This document shows positions 1 through 13,300 of a stretch of DNA of 64,000 bases, piece after piece. Numbering within the stretch: position 1 is the stretch's first letter; every line of letters starts with the position of its first letter. The position numbers were made by a program, and so were the translations under genes. The DNA comes from Membranipora membranacea. Its lineage: Eukaryota; Bryozoa; Gymnolaemata; Cheilostomatida; Membraniporidae. Below the pieces are notes generated by a model. The model saw nothing but the letters and a program-made list of their open reading frames with translations. It was not told the DNA's origin and did no database searches. The stretch is from the NCBI GenBank assembly GCA_914767715.1, contig OU612075.1:22072001-22136000 (forward strand), given 5' to 3'.

Positions 1-245
1 AGGTTATACGAAATAATAATTACCGTTTTCCCATATTGTGTCAGCTTTTCAATGCTGAATGACAATCCGCTATTAACAGTTGTTTTTGAACAATATGTTT
101 GCGATTGTTGACTCTTCAAGTTCACCTTCCTATCCACATATTGGTTAGTCTGTCCATTGACTCTATAGGTAAGTTGGGATGTAGATAACATATTCATCAT
201 CGCACCTCGCATAACCAGTAAAAACATAGTTTGTATTTTTAACAG
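1..245 (+). other. intron 2 of P450 gene A (3' part)
   Basis: No coding exon is seen here. The stretch ends in an AG acceptor at 244-245 directly before exon 3 of P450 gene A. The equivalents of exons 1 and 2 seen in genes B and C must lie left of the window. Confidence 0.6.
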
Positions 246-3200
246 GCTTGAAACGTATGGGGATACTATTGTTGTATTCGTATTTCATCAAGTTTGGGTC
301 ATAACTCGGAGCCCCGTCGTTATGAAAAGTCTTCTAGTGGAGGGAGACCCACATACTGTGATCAAGACAACTAAAACCAAAATAAGGGAAATATTTAATA
401 CCAGGTATGCTTGACTACGAATAACCAACCTACAGCTGCCAATCAGAGGCAGTATCAAACAATATGAATATACTTCTTTGTAATCTTCTTTTTTAGTATT
501 CTTCCCTGTTGTAGTGCATATCATGGTCAGCCAGCCTTAGCGAACTTTTATCTGGTTATTCCTTGCTGATAAAACAGTTCCTAGCTGAGGTCTTATTCCC
601 AAGTTTTTCCCTGCTTGATAGAAATATATAGGTTCTCATCAGGGAGGGAATTGGGAGTGGATATGCGTATAAGAAATACCAAAATTTAGCATGGAGTGAT
701 GACATTATCGTGGAACGGAATCAACCATTTCTCATTATACTGAAGCTCAATTGTGACCGACAATGGTTTTTGTTTTATGTTCGGACCCGAGTTTTCTATC
801 TATCCATTATAACATAAATTGATATTCCTCAGATATTTGTGTGATGGCTTAGCTACTGCGAGAGATTACCACGGCTGGTATCTGAGAAGAAAAGCTCTCG
901 ATCCAATGTTCCACAGGAACAAGCTTAGACATGCTATGGACACATTTAATACAACAGGAGATCAGTTTGTAACCAAACTTCAAGGGTGCACTGAAAATGG
1001 AGAGACATTCAAACTCGGACCTATTTTACATCGCACTACAATCGACAGTGTCATGCGGGTGGGTTCTCTGTATAATTTGAGGATAAATACTTAGATTTAT
1101 CACAACATTTTGCCGTTGTGGGGATCAAACCCTTGCCTGCCCCACTATCACAATGACAGCATGAGATTTATATCGAATTCAACATTACATGCCTGCACAT
1201 GCCTCGACCAATCATATTCATTGCAAAGTGACATCATATTTGGGAATGAGAATTACCCTCCTTTGTGGGGACAACTCTAAACACCATCAATAATTCTTGC
1301 CAAAAAAGACTTTGGAATTTTTCCCTTTACAAATCTTACACATTCCAATCATATGCATCTGTCTGACCAAAACATGAATTTATCTGAGTGCAATCTATAA
1401 CTTTTCAATTTTGTATGTTTTCTAGTCGATGTTTTCCATGGATTCCAACAATCTTACCTCGGAATTTCATGAAAAGAGTGTTGCCTTTGCCAACGATACA
1501 TTTGGAGCATTACAATGTGCTATGATGCCTTTTTATGAGGTTTGTTTATTTTTCAACAGTCTCAGATATGATGGTAGTGACATATTGATCACTTGCTTAC
1601 CAATCAGTAAATTTAAACTGTATTGAGGAATGATCCGCATGATGAGAGCAATTACATATTTGGATTTGATGAAATCACAGCAGCAGGTTTGCCCACTGCT
1701 GCCTACTGTTTTGCTTAAATGTTTCTAAGTGGCTGCCGTGGACCTACAGCTACAGACAGAAAATAAGCAAACAGATCCTTGAGTTTAGAGAGATCGGTGC
1801 TAAAATTATACGGGAGAGAATATCTCTGATCCATTCAGAGGAACATGAAGTGCCGGATGATATACTAACTGTGATTGTGACAAATTATTGTAAGTAACTC
1901 GTAATCCTCACCTTGATATGGACAAAAAAACAACTTTTGGTACCAAATGAGATTCAAACACACAGCTAGGTGGTCTAATGGCAAATGCGGTAACCTTAAA
2001 CAGACGGTTTTCTGAGCTCTGATTTAGGCCTCTATTCGGAGTTGTCCTCTCTCCAGTTTGGTACTTTTAACCCATGCCACATAGGAAAAACGTGCTGAAA
2101 AGAGGGTTATCTTGAAATCCGCTTATAATCGGATGAAAAGGATTTTTGATTCAGAATCTGCACCATTGAAAACTGATAGGGACATAGTTTGGGAAATAGT
2201 TTTGGTATTCGGTTAGTCCATTATATCAATTTCTGCTGGTTTTGCGGACCATTTGGCAGAATTTTTCTTGAATTTCGTCACTAAGATTAAGATTTATCAA
2301 CATTCAAGCCTCCAATGATTTGGAAACCCTGTCTCACAGGGTTTTCAATGGTGCGGATTCTGAATCAAAAATCAATTTTATCCTAACATAAGCGGTTTTA
2401 AAAAAAAAACCCTCTTTCAGCACGTTTTTCCTATGCGGCGTGGGTTAAAAGTACCAAACTGGAGAGAGGACAACTCCGAATTGAGGCATAAATCAGAGCT
2501 CAGAAAACTGTCTATTGACTGACAAATGTGTGCATAAATGCATATGCGGCAGTAAATATGTAGGAATATCAAAGATACATGCTGGAAATCACCAAGATTG
2601 CCATCGTGTCGTCTCTTTTTGCCATTGCCGTTGCCATGTTGTCATTTTTTTCCTGATACAGTGTATGAGGATGGTAGTTACACTTTTGAGATCGCCGTCG
2701 ATGAGATTCTGACTGTTGTCGTTGCTGGTATGGAGACAACTGCTAATTCTCTCTCATTCTGTATGATGGAATTAGGCCGCCGCCCTGACCTTGTACAAAG
2801 GTAAATCAATACTGATCTTATACAAACAACGAACAGCTGTGGCTTTACCTTTTTTTTATTCCTGTCAATGACTATCAGCTCTTGACTACATTGAGAGTGA
2901 TTGATAGCAGCAACAGGTATGTTTGTCCTTCATAAAATATTTTGCTTGTTCGATAATTGTCCTACAGTTCTGGCCCAAAGTGCCCTCATCTGCCTAGTGA
3001 TTGACCCACCGGTATTATATACATGTATTAAAGGCTCTTAGCTGAAGTGGATGAGGTTATAGGAAAGAAGTCATACATATCTAATGATGACATCACAAAG
3101 TTACCCTTTATGACCTCACTAATAAAGGAGACCCTGAGAAGGTATCCACCAGTGTCTGCCGTAGCTAGAGATGTTCTCAAACCTATACAGATAGACGACA

Positions 3201-5783
3201 TATATATACCTGCTGATACTACTGTTATGGTAAGTGATACTGACTCACTATAAGCCACTGAAAGAACTATATAAAACCTCAAACCTTAGATGCTCCCAAC
3301 CGTTCTTTAATTTTCATCTACTTGAGTTGTTATGATGTATGCACCGTCTGCACATACTACCTTGAAGTCTGGTCATAAGCGCATGTGCTTAGGGGTGGAA
3401 CGACCTCTTGAGGTTGGAGTTGAATTTCGGATATTTGACCTCGGATTCAAACACAAACCGGATCTGATATGTGTTATGTCTGATCTGAGATGATACTTTT
3501 TTGATCAACACTTGTGACTTACTTAGCATCATTCATATCACTAAAAATGACAAGGAAGGAAGTATGATAATAGTCATTAATTTGTAGTTCAGATTAGATA
3601 ATTGAGTTTGGCTGAAAATACTCAGTGGTGATAAGTAGGCATTCAATACCTATCTCATTTTCATAGCTTTCTATAATGTTGCTGATTAAATTTGATGGAT
3701 GTCTTTTTTCTGCTGAAATTGAGAGAGGCATCTTTACTCAGATCGTTGTGAATAAGACATACTTTTCCCAATGATGTTCCTTGTAACAAACCGTCTAATT
3801 TGATGTACAAGGTTATCCTGTTCTTCAAAGTAGGAGGACAATTCCTATCCTAAAAATTCCAATTCCTAAAAAAAAATATCCTAATTGCAGCAGAGAGTTT
3901 GGGACATAGGGGCAGGGAGTTTGTTCAAACTGAGTGATTTTTTAACATCCTGGTTTGAGTGATCCTGGCAAATTGAGTGTCTATGCACAAATGCTCGTCG
4001 TCAAGAGATTTTTGCACTCATTAAATGATCCTTTCAAATAATCTGTTTATGTGATCCTTGCGCCGTGGCTGTGTGAGTGATAAGATGCTCCTTGTAAAGA
4101 ACTATATCCAAGCGGATATATGCACATTTAAACTAGGGTAATGGTTCAGGGAAAAGATTGTTGTCAGTGTTTATCGTGTAATCAATGACCTTAACTGTAT
4201 CTTATGGTGCAAAAGTACAGCTGCCGGGACCAATAAATCTAGCGTTTGTACGCGTTATCCGGGTCCGGATCCGATCCAAGGTTGAATTTATGGACCGATC
4301 CGATATCCGATCCAAGGTTGCCTAACCCTGATCCGTTCCACCCCTACATGTGCTCATATAAAGGACCGAACATGGTCCATTATGAATTTCGGTCGTGGTT
4401 TACTTGATGTAGGAACCATGTCCTACACGCCTAAAATTAGAAAAATTTCATGATACATATAATCATTAGCTATTTGTAGACAAGCCTTTTAGCTATGAGG
4501 AAACTCATGAGGTCAGCTGCCAATCCCCGATTATATATGTGTTGGGGACCATAATCACATGTACTTCATACTGTCAAATTTCTGACAAGGGAATATATTT
4601 TCTTATTGTAGTTGAATCTCACAGCTTCTAATCTTAATCCTGAATTTGTGAAGCAGCCACTGAAGTTTGATCCTGATAGATTTAATGTGTCACAGGAGAC
4701 CAGGTGAGATGTAGCTATTTATAACTCGTGAAATTAATAAATTTTGTGCCAAGAGACCAAGCAAAGATCCCCTCAACACGCAGTTTTCTTTAGTTCTTTT
4801 TTGATGAATCTAAATTTGTATTTGTGTAATAAGTTCTTTTTATTTTAATATTACAGAGTACCGATGTATTCTAACCTGACCTTCTCAATTGGACCACGTA
4901 ATTGTATAGGACAGAATTTTGCGCAGGTATATTACCAACAAATCCACATTAAAGACTTCAGAAGGACCACAGCAATACATAGTCTGGCAGCTAGTTCTGC
5001 AGTAGTTACGCAATATTTTCACACTTAGAAAATCCAGAGCACTCCTTGGTAAAAATTACGTATAGTGTTAGAAATTGTCCTCCCTTCTCATATATGAGGT
5101 ATGAGGTATTTGCGAAGCCTAGTGCTGAACCAGCCCAATAAACTATCACTTGTATCTACCCGAGAGAACTGTATAAGTTCATAAATGATGTTATCTACCT
5201 TTGTAAAATGTCTCCTGACAATGGAACAATAATTACTTTGAACTTATGTGAAAATAATGGTGATTAAGTATTTTGAAGCAATAGTTCATTAGGTTGGCAC
5301 AGCACTAGGCTACATGAATACCTCTTAGCTCTTAGATGAGAAGGGAGGACAATTTCTAACACTGTACATAATTTTTACCCTTAAGTGCTCTGAATTTTCT
5401 AAATGTGAAAACAATGCATAATTACTGCAGAACTAGCTGCCAGACTATATATATCTGTGGTCCTTCCGTAGTCTTTAATTTACGTAATCATGTTTATATC
5501 ACAGCCACACGGGAAGCATGAGAAAACATCAAGAAAGAGGAATATGTTTGTATTTTTTTCAACAAGTCTATGTCATTTTTGAGCATAAGAGGAACCTTGG
5601 TATTGTAAATTTATCTTATCAAAGTGCATGGTCTGATTTTAGATGGAAATGAAAGTGATGCTTGCCAAATTCTTCCAGCACTTCAATCTAGTTCTGGATA
5701 AATCTGAGTGCTTTGAGATGGGATCAAGAGCTACAATATTCCCACTCAGTGAGCTCAAATGTACTGTAACACCCCGACAATAA
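246..5783 (+). CDS. Cytochrome P450, CYP46A1-like, gene A (5' end outside window)
   Basis: Nine exons are visible: 246-404, 833-1058, 1426-1539, 1730-1889, 2662-2800, 3034-3229, 4612-4703, 4857-4926 and 5643-5783 (stop TAA). They match exons 3-11 of genes B and C in length and phase and encode 432 aa. Motifs: helix C WxxxR in exon 4 (YHGWYLRR), I-helix AGMETT, ExxR as KETLR, FDPDRF, and the haem loop FSIGPRNCIG with the thiolate Cys. The protein should be a haem-thiolate monooxygenase of the ER membrane. The family relative CYP46A1 hydroxylates cholesterol at C24, but the substrate here is unknown. No stop or frameshift is seen. Two acceptors are AAG rather than CAG (before 1730 and 3034). 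Exon 7 is about 96% identical to gene B and exon 9 about 86%, an uneven pattern. Introns hold a 510-bp MITE, a hAT-like element and a palindromic element. Confidence 0.9.
2003..2512. repeat. 510-bp palindromic MITE, copy 1 (intron of gene A)
   Basis: Long inverted arms of about 190 bp start GACGGTTTTCTGAGCTC and end as the inverse of GACAGTTTTCTGAGCTC. The element is flanked by CA on the left and TA on the right, which fits a TA target duplication with one mutated base, as in Tc1/mariner-type MITEs. A second copy of the same 510-bp length lies at 46396-46905. It contains no coding sequence. Confidence 0.8.
3390..4346. mobile_element. Non-autonomous hAT-like element, copy 1 (957 bp)
   Basis: The ends are the inverted repeat TAGGGGTGGAACG. 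The element is flanked on both sides by the perfect 8-bp duplication CATGTGCT (3382-3389 and 4347-4354). An 8-bp target duplication with TA-starting inverted repeats fits the hAT superfamily. The subterminal parts are rich in the GGATCCG/CGGATC word. No transposase reading frame is present. It sits in the intron between exons 8 and 9 of P450 gene A. A copy in the opposite orientation is at 32124-33062. Confidence 0.85.
4948..5479. repeat. Palindromic MITE-like element (intron 10 of gene A)
   Basis: A left arm starting ATTAAAGAC (followed by TTCAGAAGGACCACAG) is repeated in inverse orientation at the right end (TGGTCCTTCCGTAGTCTTTAAT). The arms stay similar for roughly 170 bp and share a GAGGACAATTTCTAACA-type core. 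No reading frame and no clear target duplication are seen. No second copy was noticed in the window. Confidence 0.65.
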
Positions 5784-7367
5784 CCATTGTAGGTCATATT
5801 GAATCCTTCTTCTGTGTGCTATTAGAAGATTCTTTATACTGTCTGTATACATGGTTGTGTTGGATATTGTTTGCGTGGGATTATCTACTCATGTACCAGT
5901 TTTGTACATTTCCGAAATATTCATGTACTGATGATTTGGCTTTGTCTTGATTGGCTGGTGGATTTTGATTTTGATTGGATGTTGGGGTTCGTTGTGGGGA
6001 GTTAACTGCTCAACAAAACTCTACCAGTGAAACCCATCAGAGGTAGATAACTAGACAGTTACACAAGCAATATTTGACACAACCCGGACTACCTGATTTA
6101 TGGATAATAAGCCCCTTTTTTTACTCACAAATTCACCATCATTTTTTTTTTATATTCATGTATTTTGTATTTTTACCTCATATTTTTCGTTTACTGCCAG
6201 TCGCCGGTGTGATACATGTATTTACTGCGAGGATGCTTATTTGAGTTACTTCTGTGTAGCTCATGAGTATTAAATTTTTACATTGTTAATACATTGGGGA
6301 AGCTGTAGACATACAATACAGTCATATTTATTCAATCAACTAAGTGCTCGTCAGTTGTAGCTGGCTTGGTTGATTTTGTGTATACAAATGAGAGTATCTT
6401 TTATGCGGCTTGCTGGTTTGCTGAGATGTACAGTCCAGCTTTGTTAGAATATAAAGTATAAATAATCATACACAGCTGACCCATTAGACCAACCCCACCC
6501 CAGCATATAAGGTCAACAAGGTCAACAAGTTACTTTTTAACTACTCTGTTATCTGTAAACTTTCTAGAAAACCTCTTTAAACAAATAAACAATTATAACT
6601 AATTGTTCCACTATGATGGCAGAGGGATCTTTCAAAGGTAGTATATCAAGGCATTATGATACCCGACTGATTCAATAGCCTCAGATTTGTTCTCATCAGC
6701 TGATGGAGCAGCCACAGACCTATTAATTGGTAGCTACCATAAGCATATAAAAGAATTGTATGCATATGGTTGCCACACATTTTGCATTTTGTGTGGCCTA
6801 TTTCATGTTGCGTTAGTAAGTAGGTTTGTACTGATAATGCTAGCCTGTCTTAACAAGCTATATTCGGTGGGGGGGGGGGGACAAAGCTTGTTAAGACGGG
6901 CTATGATATTGTTACAATGTGGATAATATTAAATGAGGTTATGTTTTTCTCTATCTCTCATGCTGCATGACTAATTATATATGCACTGATAATGGCAGTT
7001 GACAGTTGATTTATTGTAACATAGCAGTCGATAATAGTAAACCATGTTATGCCTTTTTCTCACTAGTTGCATCAAACTTGTTGCATCTAACTTGTTGCAT
7101 CATGATTTCTCAGACTGGCCGTGATAAACAAATACTCGGTCATGTATAGTCTGATTTATGATGATGAGATAATGCCATCATAATGAGTAGTAGTAACGCT
7201 ATATCTGTAGTAGGCTAGTATATAATGTACAGTCTTATCTCCCAGTAGTTATATTATAACATATTCAAGGACGCATATCAGTCCGGCTTTAACTGCAACA
7301 ACTTTTTCATTCCAATTTGATAGTCTACTATACTACTACTGACTGGCTGTCTCTGTTTTATCAGACT
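5784..7367 (+). other. Intergenic region between P450 genes A and B
   Basis: This holds the 3' flank of gene A and the promoter side of gene B. Parts of 6120-6490 resemble the 3' flank of gene B (about 14200-14560), and 7140-7200 resembles 14630-14690, so the duplicated block extends beyond the coding exons. No further gene is seen. A G12 run at 6869-6880 sits inside a short inverted repeat. Confidence 0.6.
6841..6903. repeat. Inverted repeat around a G12 tract
   Basis: Arms at 6841-6859 and 6885-6903 are 19 bp and differ at one base. A run of 12 G lies between them (6869-6880). The arrangement could form a stem with a G-rich loop; no function is known. Confidence 0.6.
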
Positions 7368-10300
7368 ATGGAGTTAGTGACAGCACTATTATCAGCATGT
7401 GGATTACTTGTCTCTACAATTCTAATTGTTTTCACAACATGGATTATAATGATAGCCAAAGTACATGCTAAATATGATCATCTACCTGGACCTAAACGTA
7501 CAAGGTGGGTAACTGTTGTGTTCTTGTCATATCACCATATATTTATGTTCAGTTAGTTAGGCCACAAAAAGCATCATAAGCCATTAGAATAATCATCTAT
7601 TACATAATAACTATATGGTAATAACATCATAAAAATGTAGCTGTAATGGTTCAATAAAAGGCGGTCCATCAAACTCCACTGTAAAATGGCCATGAGCTTA
7701 TGAAAGTCCTCCATCCATGCAAGGTCTCTTTGAAGCTTGTCACATTGTATAATACAACCCCCATTCACTTCTATACGAGTCATACCCAGGATGCATGTAC
7801 ATTTTCCCCTCATATTTCTCCATGAAACTTGTGACCCATCATCAGCAGCTGCCTATGTCATACCCTAACAGGTACGCTGTGTTGCATAGGTCAGCGATGG
7901 TGGAATGGACTGTGCTGTGGGACAAGAGAACACAACTCTGAGTAATGAATTGTGGGCATGTTAATTAGCGCCATCAACCCATTCGTTTTTGGGGATGGTG
8001 AGATGGCGCAATCGGCTAACATGCTTGGTATTCACTGCCAGCGATTGGTGCCGCAGGAGTTGTGGGAACAAATCCCACTGGGGGAGCTTTCAAGGTTGAT
8101 TGTTCCAGCCCCCAGCACCCTCGGGTGTATACCTCTTCTACCTGACTTGGTTTGTAAAGCAGTATATCCCTATATTTCTGTATTTCAGCTTCTTTATGGG
8201 TAATATTGACATCTTATCTGTTGGGCGGGATGGTGAGGAGGCCTTTGCTCCTCCTCCTGAGTATGATGAGAGTAAACCTAGAGAGAAGCTCAAACCACTC
8301 AGTGTACAGATACTCATCAAACTGTAAGTCTCCGATCCTCTCAGCCTCACAGTCTAACAGCAATAATAGTAAACAAAATAATCACATTAGGGATAGTAGT
8401 GGCTTATGAAGGATAGTTTGCGTCTTTACGTAGTTAAAATATTATTATCATAATAAGTAGTATTTTTAGTATTTGTTTTATACCTCAAGCCACAAGTGAA
8501 GGTACATGATTCATGAAGAGTAGTATAAAAGAAAGCAAAACCAAAAATATTTTATTCCTTGTATACTTAACAATTTGTTGATTCATCTAGTTTACCTTAC
8601 CATCAAAAGTTGCATGACGAAGTTGCAGTTTACCATTACATATTACTCATCCGACTTCACAATAGCTACCTATCAAATCTATCAAATGGTTGTTTTACAG
8701 GCTGGAAACATATGGGGATACTATCGTACTTTTTGTATTTCACCAAGCCTGGGTTGTAACTCGGAGCCCCATTGTCATGAAAAGTCTACTGGTGGAGGGA
8801 GACCCTCATACTGTTGTTAAGACCACAAAAACCTCAATAAGAGAATTATTTAATACCAGGTATGATTCTCTCATTTACAGCTTGCCGAAATAGTTCCAGT
8901 GTTTCTGGATTGGACACAAAACTTTGGTATAGAAATTCACTCAATTTAAACTTTGTTCTTGGGAGTCGAGACATTTCGGTCTATTGCCCACACATTGAGA
9001 TTTTTGTGGAAAGGTATAAGGATTTCAATGGGCTGTCAATAAATGCTATAATAAGGACCAACCAAACTAAAATTTACTGATGACGTGCTTACTTTTCTCA
9101 TGATTAAATGTACCAATTATACTAAACTCCTACTGGCTAATAACTAAACATGAGTCATGTGACCTTTAGGTTATAATGGCTGGTTAAAATCAGATATAAT
9201 TTGATTATTTCATTATTCAAAATGTGTTGGTGAGTTTGAAAAAAGAATGCAGACATATATGTTGAGAATTAAATCGGCCAATATATAAAAAATATCATGG
9301 TTTAATCAGGTTTAATGGAAAACTCAGTTTTTAACATGTGTTGATAACCCGTAAAGTCACATGACTTATGCTTATTTATTAACCAATAGAAATTCAGTAC
9401 GAATGCTAAATATAATTATAAGGAATGTAAGCGTGTCAGCCATCATCAGTTGAGGCATTTTTTCGAGGCTGCTGCTAGACATTGGTGTATTCGAGAAGCT
9501 ACCAAGAGGCCCCTAATTGTTCAAATGCGATGAAAATTTGTTTGTTTGTTTAATTTATACTCTTTGACCAAAGATGTTTACATCGAGATAAAAAGCCCCC
9601 TTGGAGAGAGAAAATAATAAATAATAAATTGTAAAAACAGAAACAATTTAAACTTGTTAGGCTAGATAGTCTTTGTTTTTTAAGATTGCCTTGCTACATT
9701 TCACAGTTCGTGACCGTTTTATATACACATCAGATATGTAAAACCTCCAGCGCACGACAAGATGTTAATGATTTGATCTGTATGGTGAACCCGGCTTGGC
9801 GACCTTTAAGCTTAATTTTGACCATCTAGTCATTTTTTCCCACAGCACTGATCATATTTTCTTCCTTTTCCATATATCCATCCCTACATATCCGTTGTCA
9901 CCGATATGATGTTTCTCAGATATCTGGGTGATGGCTTGGTGTCTGCGATAGATTACCACGGATGGTATCTGAGAAGAAAGGCTCTCGATCCAATGTTCCA
10001 CAGGAACAAGCTTAGACATGCTATGGACACTTTTAATACAGCGGGCGATCAGTTTGTTACCAAACTTCAAGGGTACATGGAAAATAAAGAGACGTTCAAA
10101 CTCGGACCTATTTTACATCGCACTACAATCGACAGTGTCATGCGGGTGAGTTGTATGTATAAATTGAGGATGGTAGACACAACAGCAAATAACATGAATC
10201 TCACACAAATATGATAAGAAATTCAAATTTGATCAATTCCATGATGTTTTGCAGTTAACTTCCATGTTCTTTGTTTTTTAGTCGATGTTCTCCATGGATT

Positions 10301-13300
10301 CCAACAATCTTACCTCAGATTTTCATGATAAGAGCGTTGCCTTTGCCAACGATACATTTGGAGCAGTACAAAGTGCTATTTTACCTTATTATGAGGTTCG
10401 TTAATGTCTCAGCTTTTCTGCATCTCTGGTGACGTATCGCGTAACGATCACAGATGTACCAATCAGAATTTATGAACTATTTAGAAGGTCAAGAAATGAA
10501 CCATGTTCTGGTTGGTAAAAATATGCATTTTGGGCCGGCTCCGAAGAGGTAATCAACTAATCAACCATTGGCAGTGTCATTTTGATCATAACCATTAGGC
10601 TGAAAAGTGAATTTTACCATGTTCACCTATAGGTGTATGTGCAATAGGCCGCTTGCTTATGCAATGAGACCAATTTACTTTCTATGAGGTGTATAGAATA
10701 GATCATAAAACTGGCTATAAAGCATCACCCTCATGGTTCACTGTACGATCAAAACAAGACAAAGTTCAACTACATTGGTCCTATCATTGAATGCATATGC
10801 TTACAGTAACTTTGTAGTAATACTTTCCCATACAATAGTGAGATAAATCCTCAGAAATTTCTGTTACCTGTGCCTTAATACACATTCTGCCAAATAATTT
10901 CCATCAATTCTGTCTTTGTATCTGGTGATACCACAGCGGCTGTTTTTCTTACCGTTTTGCTTAAATTTTCTCAGTGGCTGCCTTGGACCTACAGCTACAG
11001 ACAGAAAATAAGCAAACAGATCCTTGAGTTTAGAGAGATCGGTGCTAAAATGATACGAGAGAGAATAACTCTGATTCAATCAGAGGAACAGGAGGTACCA
11101 GATGATATACTGACTACGATTGTGAAAAATTACTGTAAGCATTACAGTATCTACAATATGATCCTTGCAATCAATACCGAATACCTACTTCATTGCTACG
11201 ATGACTGATGGTAACGACATCAACCCATCCATATTGTTCATATATCGTTGTGCTTATTATCATTACTTTTGGACTTTTGGTGATAGAAGTATATAATTAT
11301 TTCAGATGATATGATTACCTGTCATGACTGTACCTAAATGTACATACATTATTTCATGGTAGCAATAGCCAATATGTTGTCATGAATGGTTTTATTATGT
11401 AATTTAATCATCGCTCCCTTTTCCTTATTGATAAATGGTATATCTTTTCTGTTACAGTAGATGAGAATGGTAGTTACACTTTTGAGATCGCTGTCGATGA
11501 GATTCTGACTGTTGTCGTTGCTGGTATGGAGACAACTGCTAATTCTCTCTCATTCTGTATGATGGAATTAGGCCGCCGACCTGACCTTGTACAAAGGTAC
11601 TTCAATTCTCATCCATACTTTAATATTTATCGTTAACCCGATCACATGGGCTTATATTCCAGCAAGTAGCAAATAACATGTAATTTGACAGATTGCCCCA
11701 TGCCCCATCTTCTCCCCCCTCTTGCCCACCCTTTAAAATGCTGTATCTATGTCAAATAACCTACATTGCAGGCTTAAGGCTGAAGTAGATGGAGTGATAG
11801 GAAAGAAGTCATATATATCTAATGATGACATCACAAAGTTACCATTCATGACATCACTAATAAAGGAGACACTGCGGATGTATCCCACTGTATCTCAGAT
11901 AGCCAGAGATGTTGTCAAACCTGTACAGGTGGATGGCATGTCTATCCCTGCAGATACCACTGTTCTGGTTAGTTTATCTGTGATAATAAATGTTGCCTCA
12001 AATTAAACTGAAGCCCATATTCTCGTGCCCTTTTCTAGAACAACCTCCTCATATCCAGACCCAGCAGCATGAAGCCACCCCTAAGTGTTGATGAGCATCA
12101 CATTCTTTCTTTTGTGACAACCGTTTCTCTCAGGCTCACACTCCTATTGTAAGGAATGCAAAATCACAATCGCTGGAGTACCCACCGTCAGATTCTTATA
12201 AGTTTCTTTCGAGAATATAACCTGATGTTTTCTGTTTGTAGTTTAATTTCTTGGCTTCTAATCATAATCCTGAGTATTTGAAGCAGCCACTGAAGTTTGA
12301 TCCGGATAGATTTGATGTGTCGCAGGAGAACAGGTGAGGTGTTTAGTCTATCTATATAACTCACTCAACAAATATTATAGTTCAACTACTTACTCACTAG
12401 TTTGGTTAAATTGGAGAGAAATGTGATAGCTTGGAAAGACACGAGGACAAGCTGGAAAGACAGCTAAAGCTGTCTACACTGGGGTCCAAGCAATGAGCCA
12501 TGTAAGGCCAATAACTCTAGCTGTGTTGCATAGACTGGCGATGGTGGAATGGTTAGTGCTGGGGAATGAGAGAACACAACTCTGAGTAGTGAATAGCAGG
12601 CATGCTAATTAGTGCCATCAACCCATTATTCTTTGGGGATGGTGAGATGATGCGATCAGAGCATTGAATTCCATATCTGGAATAGCATCATTAGCTTTCT
12701 TTTGCAAAACAAAGGGCTAGTAAAAATAGCCAGTCCCTAGTAGCAATCTAGAAATGCCCTAATCATCGACACTGTAGGGGTATAATTACTGTTTGCAATT
12801 TTGTAAACAAGACAATTTCTCAGGCTAATTATTCATGCTACTAGGGACAGCCAATCAGATAACAGTCAGCCAGTCCCTAGTAGCAATCTAGAAATGCCCT
12901 AATCATCGACACTGTAGGGGTATAATTACTGTTTGCAATTTTGTAAACAAGACAATTTCTCAGGCTAATTATTCATGCTACTAGGGACAGCCAATCAGAT
13001 AACAGTCAGATGGGTCCCTGTGTTTAGTGTCCTAACCTTATAACGCTATGATACTATTTCCATTCTAAGAGAAGAATCTAATTCAGTGGATCAGAGGTAC
13101 TAATTATGTATCTGCGTAACGATATCATTTTATTTACATGTTACAGAGTACCGATGTATTCTAACCTGGCCTTCTCAATCGGACCACGTAATTGTATAGG
13201 ACAGAATTTTGCACAGGTATCAAACAATACCAACAGCTTCATTCATTTATGTTTCTGTAATACCCCTTTGGTCAAAATATTTTATTCAGATTACCTGTCT

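Noticed and set aside
246-5783. Gene A as a pseudogene because exons 1 and 2 are missing
   Set aside because: All visible exons are open with usable splice sites, and the missing exons would lie outside the window by comparison with gene B.
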